Origin: Mycobacterium sp. BK086
GTDB lineage: Bacteria; Actinomycetota; Actinomycetes; Mycobacteriales; Mycobacteriaceae
Assembly (NCBI GenBank): GCA_004362315.1
Contig: SNWL01000003.1
Coordinates: 186,001 to 250,000 of the forward strand
Reading direction: 5' to 3'
DNA length: 64,000 bases
Shown here: piece after piece, positions 27,361 to 38,476 of the stretch
Layout of the letters: every line of letters begins with the position of its first letter
How positions within the stretch are numbered: the first letter of the stretch is position 1
Notes under the pieces: generated by a model
Databases searched by the model: none
The model's input: the letters and a program-made list of their open reading frames with translations, nothing else
Told to the model about the DNA's origin: nothing
Position numbers and translations under genes: made by a program

Positions 27361-28596
27361 TTACATGGGAACCGGCGCGCCGAAGCCGGGAATGATGCCA
27401 ATCGGGATCACGGCCAGCAGGATGGCGCCGACAGCGAACACGACGAGTGTTCGCCGGGTGGGCGGCTCATCGACTTCGGGTTGGTCGCGGGTGTACAGCA
27501 AAAAAACGATGCCGAGGTCGAAGGCGATGATGACCCACCAGCGGACCCAGTCCACACCGGTGGCGAACACCGGCAGGATCATCACCACGCCGATCAGCAT
27601 GGCCAGCGGCCGTGACCGCAGGACCGCGGTGAACCGACTGACCGGGACGCCCGCGACGTGGCCGATGGCCAACATGCTGATGACCAGCGTGACGATCCCG
27701 TAGACGGTCGAACCGGCCAGCGCGACGACACCGATGCCGCCCACGAACCGCAGACCCTCGACGAGGCTCATGTCGAACAGCGGCAGGAAGGCCCGGCAGT
27801 ACCAGTCGTGGTAGTCGACGTAATAGTGGAAGCCGCTGAGCAGCTGGCCGATGGTGGGCTTTCCGGCCAGCGGATGGTTCATCGGAAAGTGTTGCACCAT
27901 CTGACACAGCTGCGGGGAGATCTTTGTCTTGCCGAACGCGGTCAAGGCCAGCGCCACCAGGATCGACGGCCCGAGCGCCAGCACCACGCAGGCCCGAAAT
28001 CCTTTGGTGCACAGCTGGTCTGCCAGCACCGTCAGCGCCGCCAGCGCGCCGAGCCCGAACAGGAACGGGGTGGCCTCGTGGATCAGTGAGAGCACCCCCA
28101 GCACCAGACCGAAGACCGCGCTGATGATCAGCCTGGCGCGGGTGGTGGTGGCCTTGGTCAGCGCGATCGCGAACCCCACGAGCGCGGTGCCGCCCAGCGC
28201 ATCGGTGCGCGCCGAGAACAGGGCGAACGCGAACCCGAACGGTAGGACGGCGATGAGCAGGGCCAGCAGCCGCCGCCGCTCCGAACGGCCCGCCCTGACC
28301 GCGATCGACCAGGCCACCGCGGCAAGACCGAGTACGAATAATGCGGTCGGCATCCAGCGCAGTATGAGCAGCCCACCGAAGTAATGCTGCGGGCCGAACA
28401 GGCCCAGGATCTCACCGGCCAGCCCGCGCCGAACGAAGCCCACGCGGTAGTCGATGACGAAATAGGAATACCAGTAGCCGTTGGGGATCAAAGTGATCGC
28501 GATCGTCAGTAATACCGCGGCCCACACCGCCAACAGAACGGTGAACGTGATGAAGAAGCCGCGCCGGTCGCTGGTGGTGACCGCGGTGCTCGGCAT
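27361..28596 (-). CDS. Multi-pass membrane protein of unknown function
   Basis: 411 residues with about ten membrane segments. The loop VIDYRVGFVRRGLAGEILGL after the first segment resembles the GFVRRGL.G motif of uncharacterised membrane proteins often found near polysaccharide genes. A large extracytoplasmic loop contains PQLCQMVQHFPMNHPLAGKP. The ATG at 28596 lies six bases after TATACT on the minus strand, so it is probably leaderless. It diverges from a polysaccharide pyruvyl transferase 24 bases away, which suggests a cell-surface glycan role. It ends 89 bases before narG. Confidence 0.72.
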   Translation of the reverse strand: MPSTAVTTSDRRGFFITFTVLLAVWAAVLLTIAITLIPNGYWYSYFVIDYRVGFVRRGLAGEILGLFGPQHYFGGLLILRWMPTALFVLGLAAVAWSIAVRAGRSERRRLLALLIAVLPFGFAFALFSARTDALGGTALVGFAIALTKATTTRARLIISAVFGLVLGVLSLIHEATPFLFGLGALAALTVLADQLCTKGFRACVVLALGPSILVALALTAFGKTKISPQLCQMVQHFPMNHPLAGKPTIGQLLSGFHYYVDYHDWYCRAFLPLFDMSLVEGLRFVGGIGVVALAGSTVYGIVTLVISMLAIGHVAGVPVSRFTAVLRSRPLAMLIGVVMILPVFATGVDWVRWWVIIAFDLGIVFLLYTRDQPEVDEPPTRRTLVVFAVGAILLAVIPIGIIPGFGAPVPM

Positions 28597-28602
28597 CGGA
28601 TG

Positions 28603-28612
28603 AGTATAGGGT
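28603..28612. promoter_or_regulatory. Overlapping divergent leaderless -10 boxes
   Basis: On the minus strand TATACT (28608-28603) lies six bases before the ATG at 28596. On the plus strand TAGGGT (28607-28612) lies eight bases before the GTG at 28621. The two -10 boxes share two base pairs, so only one RNA polymerase can bind at a time. Confidence 0.45.
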
Positions 28613-28620
28613 CGGTTCAC

Positions 28621-29655
28621 GTGAGCCAAGACGCGACGGTCGCCTATCTGGGCTTCCACGAGAAGGACAATCTCGGCGACGACGCGATCTACGACGCCGT
28701 CAAATCGCAGCTCCCCGGGGTCGTCTTCGACGACATCCCGCGTCTGCCCCATGAGTTCGTATTCCCGCCGTCTGCGGCGCTGGAGCGGGCGCGTCGGCCC
28801 AGCACGCTGGTGATGGGTGGTGGGACGCTGGTCGGAGTGCGCTACTTCCGGATGCTGGCCAGGCTGGGACTGGCGGTGACCAAGAACGTCGGCAAGTACG
28901 CGATCGGCGTCGGCGTCCAGGACCCCGGGTATGGCGGTCGCGGGAGCGGATCGGCACACGGCGAGCTGACCAAATGGAAGCCGATCCTCGCGGGGTTCGA
29001 CTCGGTGTCGGTGCGGGGGCCGCGCAGCGTCGAGCTGCTGGCCGACATCGGGCTGACGGCGCAGGTGACCGGGGATCCGGCACTGATCCTGCCGCGGCCC
29101 GACGTAGCGGTCGAGGACGGACTGATCGGGGTGAATCTCGGTTACGGCGACGATCTGTGGGGACACGATCCGGCCGGGGTGGCCGAGCAGGTGCGCATCG
29201 CGGTGCGGGAACTGGCCGGCCGCGGCCACCGGTTCGTCGGCATCCTGATGAACCCGAGCGACCGCAAATGGGTGGAGGTGGCCTTCTCCGATGTGCACGC
29301 CGACATCCTGGTACCTGCCGACGCGGTAGCGGCGGCACGGGAGTTCGGCCGGTGCTCGGCGGCCATCGTCTGCCGCCTGCACGCCGGGATCCTGGCCGCC
29401 CTGGCCGACACCCCGGTGGTTTCCCTTGAGTACCAACCGAAGTGCCGTGATTTCGCGCTGTCCATCGACGACGAGGCATCGCTGATCCGCACCGACCAGG
29501 TGACCGGCGCGGCTGTCGTCGACCGGGTGCTCGGATCGCTGGCCGACGCCACCACGATCCGGGCCGCCAAACATGCCGCCGTTGACCGGCTGCGCACGCA
29601 GCTGGAATCGGAGTACGGGGCGCTGCGGCGTCAGCTCAGTATCGCCGGCGACTGA
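28621..29655 (+). CDS. Polysaccharide pyruvyl transferase family protein
   Basis: 344 residues. Family members transfer pyruvate from phosphoenolpyruvate as a ketal to sugar residues of surface glycans or glycolipids. Seen: YLGFHEKDNLGDDAIYDAVK at the N-terminus, TLVMGGGTLVG, the SVRGPRSVELL switch, a GDPAL motif (VTGDPALILP), then CRLHAGILAALADTPVVSLE and YQPKCRDF near the C-terminus. GTG 28621 is preferred over ATG 28600, which would fall within the overlapping promoters. It shares 25 bases with the end of the convergent rarD. Confidence 0.87.
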   Translation: MSQDATVAYLGFHEKDNLGDDAIYDAVKSQLPGVVFDDIPRLPHEFVFPPSAALERARRPSTLVMGGGTLVGVRYFRMLARLGLAVTKNVGKYAIGVGVQDPGYGGRGSGSAHGELTKWKPILAGFDSVSVRGPRSVELLADIGLTAQVTGDPALILPRPDVAVEDGLIGVNLGYGDDLWGHDPAGVAEQVRIAVRELAGRGHRFVGILMNPSDRKWVEVAFSDVHADILVPADAVAAAREFGRCSAAIVCRLHAGILAALADTPVVSLEYQPKCRDFALSIDDEASLIRTDQVTGAAVVDRVLGSLADATTIRAAKHAAVDRLRTQLESEYGALRRQLSIAGD

Positions 29656-30533
29656 CGGGCCCGGCGCAGCGCGTCACCGCTGAACACCAGCAGCGCCAGC
29701 CAGATCAGCGCGAAGCCGATCCAGCGGGCGGGCGGCATCGGCTCGTGGGCCACCACCACTCCCCACGTCATCTGCATGGCCGGATTCAGGTACATCAGCA
29801 GGCCGAGGGTCACCAGCGGCAGGCGCTGGGCAGCCGCGGCGAAGAACAGCAGCGGGATCGCGGTGATCGGGCCCGACAGCATCATCAGCGCGATGTGGCC
29901 CGCCCCGTTGTTGGTGAACTGGCCGTGTCCGCTCATCTGCAGCACGACGATGTAGACGATGGCAAAGGGTGCCGCGATCCCGGCCTCGACGCCGACGCTG
30001 ACCCGCGGATCGGTGGGCACCACCTTCTTGACCACGCCGTAGAGGCCGAACGTCAGGGCGAGCCCGAGCGCGATGAACGGCGGCCCGCCGACCTCGACGG
30101 CCAGGATCACCACCGCGGCCAACGCGATCAGCACGGCCACCAGCTGGGCGCGGTTGAGCCGCTCGCGGAAGATGAGCACGCCGAGCAGCACGCTGACCAG
30201 CGGGTTGATGAAGTAGCCGAGGGCACCGTCGACGACATGGCCGTTGTTGACGGCGTAGATGAAGATGACCCAGTTGGCCGACACCAGCGCCGAGGCGCAC
30301 AGCAGGAGCAGCCACGTCCGCCCGGTGATCGCCCGCAGGTCGGGCAGCTTGCCCATGGCCACCACGACACCGGCCATCAGCACCAGCGTCCAGACCACGC
30401 GGTGAGCCAGAACTTCAAGGGCGCCCGCGGGTTTCAGCAACGGGAAGAACGCGGGGAACAATCCCCAGGATCCATACGCGCCGATGCCGTACAGCAGCCC
30501 ACGGGCCTTGGTGTCGCGTGGGGCCGTCGTCAC
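29631..30533 (-). CDS. rarD: RarD/EamA-type transporter
   Basis: Ten-segment membrane permease of the drug/metabolite transporter superfamily, 300 residues. The RarD signature begins [20 protein letters not shown]; later [20 protein letters not shown] and [19 protein letters not shown] are typical. Substrate not known. GTG 30533 is chosen because it overlaps the rluD stop as GTGA, making lspA-rluD-rarD a coupled string. A longer open frame upstream is a shadow of rluD. Confidence 0.88.
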   Translation of the reverse strand: MTTAPRDTKARGLLYGIGAYGSWGLFPAFFPLLKPAGALEVLAHRVVWTLVLMAGVVVAMGKLPDLRAITGRTWLLLLCASALVSANWVIFIYAVNNGHVVDGALGYFINPLVSVLLGVLIFRERLNRAQLVAVLIALAAVVILAVEVGGPPFIALGLALTFGLYGVVKKVVPTDPRVSVGVEAGIAAPFAIVYIVVLQMSGHGQFTNNGAGHIALMMLSGPITAIPLLFFAAAAQRLPLVTLGLLMYLNPAMQMTWGVVVAHEPMPPARWIGFALIWLALLVFSGDALRRARQSPAILS

Positions 30534-31456
30534 GAGTCGTCGCGCAACGAGTCCAGGGCGTGCTGCAGATCGGCCGGGTACGGGCTGGTGACTTCGAAGT
30601 GCCTGCCGTCGGCGGGGTGTGCGAACGCCAGCGAGCGGGCGTGCAGCCACTGCCGTTCCAGCCCGAGCCGCTTGGCCAGTACCGGGTCGGCGCCGTAGGT
30701 CAGATCACCCGCGCACGGATGGTGCAGCGCGGAGAAGTGGACCCGGATCTGATGGGTGCGGCCGGTTTCCAGGTGGATGTCGAGAAGGCTTGCCGCCCTG
30801 AACATTTCGAGGGTGTCGTAATGGGTGATGCTGTGCCGCCCGGTCTCGGAGACGACGAATTTCCAGTCATTGCCCCGGCCCCTGCCGATCGGCGCGTCGA
30901 TGGTGCCGCTTGAGGGATCCGGATGTCCCTGCACCACAGCGTGATAGCGCTTGTCGACGGTGCGCTGCTTGAAGGCCCGCTTGAGCACCGTGTAGGCCCG
31001 CTCGGACAGCGCGACCACCATGACTCCGGAGGTGCCGACGTCCAGCCTGTGCACGATGCCCTGACGTTCGTGAATCCCGGACGTGCTGATCCGGAACCCC
31101 GCCGCCGCAAGCCCGCCGAGCACGGTGGGGCCGTGCCAGCCGACCGTCGCGTGTGCGGCGACGCCCGGCGGTTTGTCGACGGCGACGATGTCCGCGTCGG
31201 AGTACAGGATCGTCATGCCCTCGATCTCGACGGGCGTGTTCTCCGGCGGCGGAGCTTCCTCCGGGATCTGGACGTGCAGCCACGCGCCGGCCTCGAGCCG
31301 GTCGGACTTGCCCGCCCGTACACCGTCGAGTTCGATGCCACCGTCCTCGGCGATCGCGGCCACCGCCGTGCGGGACAGTCCCAACAGCCGGGCCAGGCCC
31401 GCGTCGACGCGCAAGCCGGCCAGACCCTCGGGGACCGGCATCGACCGTTCCGCCAT
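30530..31456 (-). CDS. rluD: Pseudouridine synthase, RluA/RluD family
   Basis: 308 residues, the length of M. tuberculosis Rv1540. An N-terminal S4 RNA-binding domain ([20 protein letters not shown]) is followed by the catalytic domain: [17 protein letters not shown], the catalytic Asp in [16 protein letters not shown], and [20 protein letters not shown]. It isomerises specific uridines, probably in 23S rRNA; the exact sites are not predictable. The ATG overlaps the lspA stop as ATGA. Confidence 0.94.
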   Translation of the reverse strand: MAERSMPVPEGLAGLRVDAGLARLLGLSRTAVAAIAEDGGIELDGVRAGKSDRLEAGAWLHVQIPEEAPPPENTPVEIEGMTILYSDADIVAVDKPPGVAAHATVGWHGPTVLGGLAAAGFRISTSGIHERQGIVHRLDVGTSGVMVVALSERAYTVLKRAFKQRTVDKRYHAVVQGHPDPSSGTIDAPIGRGRGNDWKFVVSETGRHSITHYDTLEMFRAASLLDIHLETGRTHQIRVHFSALHHPCAGDLTYGADPVLAKRLGLERQWLHARSLAFAHPADGRHFEVTSPYPADLQHALDSLRDDS

Positions 31457-32004
31457 CAGGCGGTCTCGGCCTTGTCGTCGGTTTTGCTCGATTCGCTGGT
31501 GCGTCGGCCGGTGCTGTCGAAGTCGTAGCCGAACAGCGATAGCGCGACCAGCAGGATCGCGCCGCCGACCACCGCCGGATCGGCCACGTTGAACACCGGC
31601 CACCAGCCGATGGACAGGAAGTCGACGACGTGTCCGCGCAGCGGGCCTGGCGAGCGGAAGAAGCGGTCGACCAGGTTGCCCAGCGCACCGCCGAGGATCA
31701 TGCCCAGTCCCAGCGCCCACCACGGTGACACCAGCCGCCGGCCCATCCAGAAGATGCCCACCACCACGCCGGTCGCGACCAATGTCAGTACCCAGGTGTA
31801 GCCGGTGGCCATGGAGAACGCGGCACCGGAGTTGCGCACCAGCGTCCAGGTGACCGTGTCACCGATGATCGACACCGGTTGTCCCGGGGTGAGCCAGCGC
31901 ACCGCCAGCACCTTCGTGATGACGTCGAGGGCCAGCACCACGCCCGCGACCGACAACAGCAGCCGCAGCCGCCGCGGGGTCGTTGCACTGGATTCATCGG
32001 TCAC
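31456..32004 (-). CDS. lspA: Lipoprotein signal peptidase LspA
   Basis: Aspartyl membrane peptidase that cleaves prolipoproteins at the lipobox Cys, 182 residues with four membrane segments. Conserved motifs: [17 protein letters not shown], catalytic Asp in [12 protein letters not shown] and second Asp in [18 protein letters not shown]. The C-terminal tail is hydrophilic ([13 protein letters not shown]), as in other mycobacteria. GTG 32004 is used; an in-frame ATG at 32034 would add ten residues and overlap the divergent ansA start. Confidence 0.95.
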   Translation of the reverse strand: MTDESSATTPRRLRLLLSVAGVVLALDVITKVLAVRWLTPGQPVSIIGDTVTWTLVRNSGAAFSMATGYTWVLTLVATGVVVGIFWMGRRLVSPWWALGLGMILGGALGNLVDRFFRSPGPLRGHVVDFLSIGWWPVFNVADPAVVGGAILLVALSLFGYDFDSTGRRTSESSKTDDKAETA

Positions 32005-32019
32005 GCCCCCATCATTCCC

Positions 32020-32025
32020 TACTGT
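32020..32025 (+). promoter_or_regulatory. -10 box of leaderless ansA
   Basis: TACTGT is followed by seven bases and then the ansA ATG at 32033, so transcription should begin at or near the start codon. No ribosome binding site is visible. Confidence 0.45.
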
Positions 32026-32032
32026 GTTTCCC

Positions 32033-32950
32033 ATGCCGCGACTTGTCGTCGTCACCACGGGCGGGACCATCTCCACCAGTGCCGATAGCGAGGGCGTGCT
32101 GCGGCCGGTGCACAGCGGCGCCGAGCTGGCGTCGGGCTTGGATGCGCAGGTGATCGACCTGTTCACCCTCGACAGCTCGCAGCTGACTCCCGCCGAGTGG
32201 GTCCGCATCGGCGCCGCCGTCGCCGACGCTGCCTCAGACGCCGACGGCATCGTCGTCACGCACGGCACCGACACGCTGGAAGAGACGGCGCTGTGGCTGG
32301 AGCTCACCTATGCGGGCGCGACGCCGGTGGTTGTCACCGGTTCTGCACTGCCTGCCGACGCCCCCGACGCGGACGGGCCCGGCAATCTTCGCGATGCCCT
32401 CACGGTGGCGGCCAGCCCGCTCGCACGAGATCTCGGGGTGCTGATCTGCTTCGGCGGTGCGCTGCTGCCCGCGCTGGGCACCACCAAGGTGGGCGGCGGG
32501 GGCTTCTTCGGCGGCCGCCCCCGAATCGGCTCGGTGAGTGACGGGGTGTTCTCGATGACCGGCGACACGCGGCGGGCGTACCTCGGTGTCGCAAGGGAGG
32601 TCCCGCGGGTGGACATCGTGGCGGCGTATCCGGGGTGCGACGGGGCGGCGATCGACGCGTTCGCGTTGGCCGGTGCGCGCGGGCTGGTCGTCGAGGCGAT
32701 GGGTGCGGGCAATGCCGGCACCCCGGTGGTCGAGGCGGTACGGCGGGCCTGCGCACGCGGATTGGCGGTCGCGGTGACCACCCGGGTGCCGCTCGGCCGG
32801 ACTGTCGCGCTCTACGGGCCGGGCCACGACCTCGTCGAGGCGGGCGCGGTGATGGTGCCACAGCTGCGCAGCAGCCAGGCACGGGTGCTGCTGATGGTGG
32901 CGCTGAGCCTGGGACTACCCGTGGCCGAGGTCATCGCCCGGTGGGGTTGA
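32033..32950 (+). CDS. ansA: L-asparaginase AnsA
   Basis: Hydrolyses asparagine to aspartate and ammonium, 305 residues. The two threonine active-site motifs are present: [15 protein letters not shown] at residue 4 and [20 protein letters not shown] near 74. It begins right after the leaderless promoter and ends 36 bases inside the convergent dinX. No convincing signal peptide. In M. tuberculosis the orthologue (Rv1538c) helps nitrogen assimilation and acid resistance. Its place here is the conserved one. Confidence 0.94.
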   Translation: MPRLVVVTTGGTISTSADSEGVLRPVHSGAELASGLDAQVIDLFTLDSSQLTPAEWVRIGAAVADAASDADGIVVTHGTDTLEETALWLELTYAGATPVVVTGSALPADAPDADGPGNLRDALTVAASPLARDLGVLICFGGALLPALGTTKVGGGGFFGGRPRIGSVSDGVFSMTGDTRRAYLGVAREVPRVDIVAAYPGCDGAAIDAFALAGARGLVVEAMGAGNAGTPVVEAVRRACARGLAVAVTTRVPLGRTVALYGPGHDLVEAGAVMVPQLRSSQARVLLMVALSLGLPVAEVIARWG

Positions 32951-34306
32951 GCGGGCCCGGTCTTCCAGATCAGCGAGGTACTCGGGCCAGTCCAGGCTGT
33001 CGACCGGGTTCGCTTTGACCAGCTCGGGCATCTCGATCGGGAAGGTCCGCATCACGCCGGGACCGCTGCCCCGGGTCTCGAACCGCACGCTGACCACGCC
33101 GTGACCGGCACCCTGCACCCAGCCGTGTCCCAGCTCGGGGTGGTGGACGTCGTCGCCGATGCGCCAGGCCCCCGCGTCAGGCACCGGCGCGGGCACCGGC
33201 AGGTGGGTGTCCACCGTGTCGGCCACCTCTCCCCCGAGTTGGTCGAGATCGGGGAACAGCGACTCCTGGCGCACATCGGACAGACCCGAAAAGCCAACGC
33301 CGAGAAGGCGAATGGGCCCGACCTCGCGAGGGTCGAGCAGTAGCCGGTGCGCGGTGGCACCCAGGGTGCCCGCGTCGCCGGTGGCATAGGGCAGCGTTGC
33401 CGAGCGGGTCAGGGTTGTCATATCGGACCGCTTGAGCTTGACCGTGACAGTGCGGGCGCCGCGGCCGTCGCGTTCGAGGCGCCGGTGCGCGTGTTCGGCG
33501 ATGGGCACGATGGCGTCGCGCAGCTGCTCGATGGTGGTCAGGTCGGCGGGGAACGTCGACTCGGCACTGATCTGCTTGGCCTCGGCCCGCTCGGCCACCG
33601 GCCGGTCGTCGATGCCGCGGGCCAGCCGGTGCAGCGCGGGCCCGATGGTGGCACCCAGGATGCTGGCCGCCTCGGCGTCGGTCAGCGCGGCCAGCTGCCC
33701 GACGGTGTCGATGCCGAGCCGGTGCAGCTTGTCCTCGGCCACCGGGCCGATACCCCACAACCGGCGCACCGGAAGCCCGTCCAGCAGAGTGCGTTCCTCG
33801 TCGCGGCGGACCACCCGCAGGCCATCGGGTTTGGCGAGATCGGAGGCGATCTTGGCGATCTGCTTGCCCGAGCCCGCCCCGACGGACGCCACCAGGCCGG
33901 TCTCCTCTTTCACACGGCTGCGCAGCCGCATCGCGAACTCCTCGACGTCCTCGGCGCTGGCCCCGAGCAGCTCGGCGGGTTCGCCGAACGCTTCGTCGAA
34001 GGACAGCTGTTCGAGCACCGGCACCATGGCGCGCACGGTGTCGAGCACGCGACGGCTGGCGACGCCGTAGACCACCCCGCGGGGCGGCAGCACCACCGCG
34101 GCGGCACCGACCATGCGGCGGGCCTGGTGCATCGGCATCGCCGAGCGGGCACCGAACACTCTGGCCTCGTAGCTGGCGCCGGCCACCACACCGCGGCCGC
34201 CGAGGCCGCCGACCAGGACCGGACGCCCGCGCAGCGTCGGGCGGGTCAGCTGTTCGACCGATGCGAAGAACGCATCCATGTCGAAATGCAGGACCCAGCG
34301 CTCCAC
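32915..34306 (-). CDS. dinX: DNA polymerase IV DinX (Y-family)
   Basis: Error-prone translesion polymerase, 463 residues, the same length as M. tuberculosis DinX. N-terminal catalytic motif [14 protein letters not shown] (D9 and steric-gate region), second acidic motif [13 protein letters not shown] near 105, helix-hairpin-helix region [20 protein letters not shown], little-finger domain from about 250, and a C-terminal extension. GTG 34306 lies six bases after TACGAT (34318-34313), a leaderless arrangement. Ends overlapping ansA. Confidence 0.95.
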   Translation of the reverse strand: MERWVLHFDMDAFFASVEQLTRPTLRGRPVLVGGLGGRGVVAGASYEARVFGARSAMPMHQARRMVGAAAVVLPPRGVVYGVASRRVLDTVRAMVPVLEQLSFDEAFGEPAELLGASAEDVEEFAMRLRSRVKEETGLVASVGAGSGKQIAKIASDLAKPDGLRVVRRDEERTLLDGLPVRRLWGIGPVAEDKLHRLGIDTVGQLAALTDAEAASILGATIGPALHRLARGIDDRPVAERAEAKQISAESTFPADLTTIEQLRDAIVPIAEHAHRRLERDGRGARTVTVKLKRSDMTTLTRSATLPYATGDAGTLGATAHRLLLDPREVGPIRLLGVGFSGLSDVRQESLFPDLDQLGGEVADTVDTHLPVPAPVPDAGAWRIGDDVHHPELGHGWVQGAGHGVVSVRFETRGSGPGVMRTFPIEMPELVKANPVDSLDWPEYLADLEDRARSTPPGDDLGHG

Positions 34307-34312
34307 GGGTCG

Positions 34313-34318
34313 ATCGTA
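34313..34318 (-). promoter_or_regulatory. -10 box of leaderless dinX
   Basis: Minus-strand TACGAT lies six bases before the dinX GTG. It fits TANNNT and leaves no room for a ribosome binding site. No SOS box was recognised around it. Confidence 0.4.
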
Positions 34319-34383
34319 TTGGCCGGCAGTGCAGTAGCCGACTACGTATGCCGTCGCACCGGGAGCGGTCGACGATCAAGGGC

Positions 34384-35370
34384 ATGAACAGCGGGCATGT
34401 CGTCGGCTATGTCGGCGGGTTGGCGGTGGCACTGGGTGTCGGGACCGCCGCATGGCTGGCCACGCCGACCGCGTCGGCCGATGCGTCGTCGCCGTCATCC
34501 CACAGCGCGTCCTCCGGCACGGCCAAGTCGGCCCGAGCCTCGGCGAAAACCGGGCCCACGCGCAAGGCCCCGCCCGCCACGAAACAGACAACGGCACAAC
34601 CTCGTCGGTCAGCCGCGGCGAACTACAGTCCGCCGTCCTCGGTGAGTGCCGATGGCACGCGCCAACTGGCCACCGTCGTGTTCACCGATCCGGAGAATCG
34701 GTTGAACACGACGCTGACCGTGAGCGACACCGCCACCGGTGACCCGGTGGGCCCTTCTCTCACCGTCCTCGGCGACGCAACCGCCTCGTCGACCCAGTTC
34801 TTGACCGCGGATGGTTCACGCGTCCTTCTCACCACGAGCGTCTACGGCTACGAGCCGATCGGCGGTGGCTACGTCCAGGGAGGCTTCAAAACCTGGACGC
34901 GGGTGGTCGATACAGCGACGGGCACCGTGGTCGGCAGCCCGGTCGTGATCCGCGGAAACCCCTCCGGAACTCTGATCACCGCAGGCGGATCACGCGCTGT
35001 GATCACCACCTACTACGACAACCCGACGACCCACAAGACGTCCATCCGGGTCGCCGTCATCGACACGGTCACCGGGCGTCAGGTCGGCAATACCATCCCT
35101 GTCAGCGGACAGCCTTCGAGCACAACGCCTTTGGCTCCGGGCAGCGACATCGTCGTCAGCCGAACCCATCTGGGGCTGGCCGCCATCGTCGACACCCGGT
35201 CCGGTGCCGCGCTCACGATTCCCGTCGCTTTCCCCTGGGGCATCGACTTGTCGCCGCTCGCGCCCGCGATCTTCGTCGCCAACCTGTTCCTCGGGGTGCT
35301 TGTCGTCGCCCCCGTCCTCGCCGTCGTGCGGATTGTCGAGGAAGCGCTGCACTCGATCAAGCCTTGGTGA
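34384..35370 (+). CDS. Secreted or surface beta-repeat protein, mycobacterial type
   Basis: 328 residues. The N-terminus ([20 protein letters not shown] then ASADAS) is a signal peptide with a likely A-x-A cleavage site. A Ser/Thr/Lys/Pro-rich linker (residues 35-85) follows, and then a region of repeated strands, for example [38 protein letters not shown] and [19 protein letters not shown]. These repeats look like beta-propeller (YVTN-type) blades, about 55-75 residues apart. A hydrophobic C-terminal segment ([19 protein letters not shown]) could anchor it. Function unknown. It is absent from the same place in M. tuberculosis. Overlaps ileS by 14 bases. Confidence 0.72.
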   Translation: MNSGHVVGYVGGLAVALGVGTAAWLATPTASADASSPSSHSASSGTAKSARASAKTGPTRKAPPATKQTTAQPRRSAAANYSPPSSVSADGTRQLATVVFTDPENRLNTTLTVSDTATGDPVGPSLTVLGDATASSTQFLTADGSRVLLTTSVYGYEPIGGGYVQGGFKTWTRVVDTATGTVVGSPVVIRGNPSGTLITAGGSRAVITTYYDNPTTHKTSIRVAVIDTVTGRQVGNTIPVSGQPSSTTPLAPGSDIVVSRTHLGLAAIVDTRSGAALTIPVAFPWGIDLSPLAPAIFVANLFLGVLVVAPVLAVVRIVEEALHSIKPW

Positions 35371-38300
35371 TCGCCACCCGCACGCCGTCGCCGATCTCCA
35401 CCCCGTCGGTGGGCTCGCCGAAGTCGAAGCTGGTCGCCAGGATCTCGCCGGCGATGAGATCGGTATGGGCCCTGGCCCATTCGGCCCGCTCGGCCGGCAC
35501 CGCCATGACCACCGTGATCCGGTCGCTGACGTCCAATCCGCTCGACTTGCGCAGGTCCTGCAATTCGCGAATACGGTCCTTTGCCCAGCCTTCGGCCTCC
35601 AGCTCCGGGGTGACCGTGCCGTCCAGCACCACCAGGCCGGCTCCGTCGGGCAGGGCGGCCGTCCACTGCGGTTCGGCCGCAACCAGTTTGGACGTGAACT
35701 CTTCGGGCAGCAGGACCGCGGGGCCCGCGGTCAGGGTGCCGTCGGCGTTCAATGCGTAGTCGCCCGCCTTGACAGCCTTGATGGCGGCCTGCACATCCTT
35801 GCCGATCCGCGGTCCCGCCGCCCGGGCATTGACCGCGAGTTCGAAGCGGCCGTAGGCGGGAACGTCACCGCTGAGCTCGACGGCCTTGACGTTCAGCTCG
35901 TCGGCGATCAGATCCGTGAACGATTGCAGGGCTGACGGGTTCTCCACCGCCACAGTCAGTTTCGGCAGCGGCAGACGCACCCGCAACTTGTTGGCCTTGC
36001 GCAGCGACGACGCCGTCGAGCATACGTCGCGGACCTGGTCCATCGCCTCCACCAACGCGGGGTCGGCCGGAACGACACCGGCCTCGGGCCAGTCCGTCAG
36101 ATGCACCGAGCGCTCGCCGGTGAGCCCGCGCCAGATCACCTCAGTGGCCATCGGCAGCAGCGGAGCCGCCAGCCGGGTGGTGACCTCCAGCACGGTGTGC
36201 AGGGTGTCGATGGCATCGCGGTCCTCTTCCCAGAACCGCGAACGCGACCGGCGCACATACCAGTTCGTCAGCGCCTCGGTGAACTGACGCAGCTGCTCGC
36301 AGGCGCCCGAGATATCGCACACGTCCATCGCCTCGGTGAGCCCGTCCCGCAGCTCGGCGAGCTTGGCCAGGATGTAGCGGTCCAGCACGTGCGTCGAATC
36401 CGTGCGCCACGTGCCCTTCTTCGGCGCGTACAGGGCCAGGAAGCTGTAGGCGTTCCACAGCGGCAGCAGCACCTGCCGGACGCCTTCGCGGATCCCCTGC
36501 TCGGTGACCACCAGGTTGCCGCCACGCAGGATCGGCGAGGCCATCAGGAACCACCGCATGGCGTCCGAACCGTCGCGGTCGAACACCTCGTTGACATCCG
36601 GGTAGTTGCGCAGCGACTTGCTCATCTTGGCGCCGTCGTTACCGAGCACGATCCCGTGTGACACACAGGTTTTGAACGCGGGCCGGTCGAACAGCGCGCT
36701 GGACAGCACGTGCAGGGTGTAGAACCAGCCTCGCGTCTGGCCGATGTACTCGACGATGAAGTCGCCTGGGAAGTGGCTCGCGAACCAGTCCTCGTTCTCG
36801 AACGGGTAGTGCACCTGGGCGTATGGCATCGACCCGGAGTCGAACCACACGTCGAAGACGTCCTCGATCCGCCGCATCGTCGAATTGCCGCTCGGGTCAT
36901 CGGGATTGGGCCGGGTCAGCTCGTCGATGTAGGGCCGGTGCAGGTTGTCCGGGCGCACCCCAAAGTCACGTTCGAGCTCGTCGAGGCTGCCGTAGACGTC
37001 GATGCGCGGATGGGCCGGATCGTCGGACACCCACACCGGAATCGGAGTGCCCCAGTAGCGGTTCCGGGAGATCGACCAGTCCCTGGCGCCGGACAGCCAC
37101 TTGCCGAACTGACCGTCCTTGACGTGCTCGGGATACCAGGTGATCTGCTGGTTGAGTTCGACCATCCGGTCGCGGAACTCGGTGACCTTGACGAACCAGG
37201 ACGAGACCGCCCGATAGATCAGCGGATTGCGGCAGCGCCAGCAGTGCGGGTATGAGTGGTCGTAGGTTTCCTGGCGGATGAGCACCGGGGTGTTCACCGC
37301 GGCGGAACCGGTGCCGTTCTTCAGGTCGCGGATGATCTGCGGGTTCGCATCGAAGACATGCTGGCCCTGATAGTCCGGGACAGTCACGTCGAACCGGCCC
37401 TTGGAGTCCACCGGGGTCACCGGCACGATGCCGACGGTGTCGGTGGTGGCCTTGTCGTCCTCACCGTAGGCGGGCGCCATGTGCACCACGCCGGTGCCGT
37501 CCTCGGTGGTGACGAAATCGCCGCGCAGTACCTGAAATGCGTTGGCGGACTCCAGGAAATACGGGAACGGCGGCAGGTAGTGCACGCCGAGCAGTTGCTC
37601 GCCGGTGAGCGTGGCCAGCACCGAGGGGTCCTCCCCCAGCTCCCGCGCGTAGGCGGCCAGCCGGGGCTGCGCCAGCACGAGTCGGCGGCCGTCGACCTCC
37701 ACCACCACGTAGGTGACCTCGGGGTTGACCGCCACCGCCTGGTTGGACGGCAGCGTCCACGGCGTCGTCGTCCAGATCAGCAGATAGGCGCCGTCGAGGT
37801 CCGATCCGGGCTCGTTGACCCGGAACCCGACGGTGATCGCGGGGTCCTGACGGCTCTGGTAGACGTCGTCGTCCATCCGCAGTTCGTGGTTGGACAGCGG
37901 GGTCTCGTCGTTCCAGCAATACGGCAGCACCCGGACACCCTGGTAGGCAAGGCCTTTGTCCCACAGCTGCTTGAACGCCCAGATGACCGACTCCATGAAC
38001 GACAGGTCGAGGGTCTTGTAGTCGTTGTCGAAGTCGACCCAGCGGGCCTGGCGGGTCACATAGTCGCGCCACTCGCCGGTGTACTTGAGCACCGAGGCGC
38101 GGCAGGCGTCGTTGAACGCACCGATGCCCATCTCTTCGATCTCGGCCTTGTCGGTGATGCTGAGCTGACGCTGCACCTCGAGTTCGGCCGGCAATCCATG
38201 GGTGTCCCAGCCGAACCGGCGTTCCACCTTGTACCCGCGCATCGTGCGATAGCGCGGCACGATGTCTTTGACGTAACCGGTCAGCAGGTGCCCGTAGTGC

Positions 38301-38476
38301 GGCAGGCCGTTCGCGAACGGCGGACCGTCATAGAAGACGTACTCTTGCGCGTCGTCGCGGCGGGCGATACTGGCGCGGAAGGTGTCGTCGGCTGCCCAGT
38401 AGTCCAGCACCTCGAGTTCGAGGGCGGGAAAGTTGGGTGAGCCACCGGCCGTCTTCGGATAGCCATTCTCGGTCAC
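35357..38476 (-). CDS. ileS: Isoleucyl-tRNA synthetase IleS
   Basis: Charges tRNA-Ile, 1039 residues (M. tuberculosis 1041). HIGH motif [20 protein letters not shown] near residue 50; the editing (CP1) domain follows; KMSKS motif [19 protein letters not shown] near 620; C-terminal anticodon-binding domain. It is the eukaryote-like type of IleRS. GTG 38476 gives the conserved N-terminus ([20 protein letters not shown]); the longer frame upstream is the T-box leader. Translation is controlled by that leader. Confidence 0.97.
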   Translation of the reverse strand: MTENGYPKTAGGSPNFPALELEVLDYWAADDTFRASIARRDDAQEYVFYDGPPFANGLPHYGHLLTGYVKDIVPRYRTMRGYKVERRFGWDTHGLPAELEVQRQLSITDKAEIEEMGIGAFNDACRASVLKYTGEWRDYVTRQARWVDFDNDYKTLDLSFMESVIWAFKQLWDKGLAYQGVRVLPYCWNDETPLSNHELRMDDDVYQSRQDPAITVGFRVNEPGSDLDGAYLLIWTTTPWTLPSNQAVAVNPEVTYVVVEVDGRRLVLAQPRLAAYARELGEDPSVLATLTGEQLLGVHYLPPFPYFLESANAFQVLRGDFVTTEDGTGVVHMAPAYGEDDKATTDTVGIVPVTPVDSKGRFDVTVPDYQGQHVFDANPQIIRDLKNGTGSAAVNTPVLIRQETYDHSYPHCWRCRNPLIYRAVSSWFVKVTEFRDRMVELNQQITWYPEHVKDGQFGKWLSGARDWSISRNRYWGTPIPVWVSDDPAHPRIDVYGSLDELERDFGVRPDNLHRPYIDELTRPNPDDPSGNSTMRRIEDVFDVWFDSGSMPYAQVHYPFENEDWFASHFPGDFIVEYIGQTRGWFYTLHVLSSALFDRPAFKTCVSHGIVLGNDGAKMSKSLRNYPDVNEVFDRDGSDAMRWFLMASPILRGGNLVVTEQGIREGVRQVLLPLWNAYSFLALYAPKKGTWRTDSTHVLDRYILAKLAELRDGLTEAMDVCDISGACEQLRQFTEALTNWYVRRSRSRFWEEDRDAIDTLHTVLEVTTRLAAPLLPMATEVIWRGLTGERSVHLTDWPEAGVVPADPALVEAMDQVRDVCSTASSLRKANKLRVRLPLPKLTVAVENPSALQSFTDLIADELNVKAVELSGDVPAYGRFELAVNARAAGPRIGKDVQAAIKAVKAGDYALNADGTLTAGPAVLLPEEFTSKLVAAEPQWTAALPDGAGLVVLDGTVTPELEAEGWAKDRIRELQDLRKSSGLDVSDRITVVMAVPAERAEWARAHTDLIAGEILATSFDFGEPTDGVEIGDGVRVAITKA

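Noticed and set aside
30545-31440. Long frames opposite rluD that could be a second gene
   Set aside because: Shadows without domains; the rluD catalytic motifs lie in the chosen frame.
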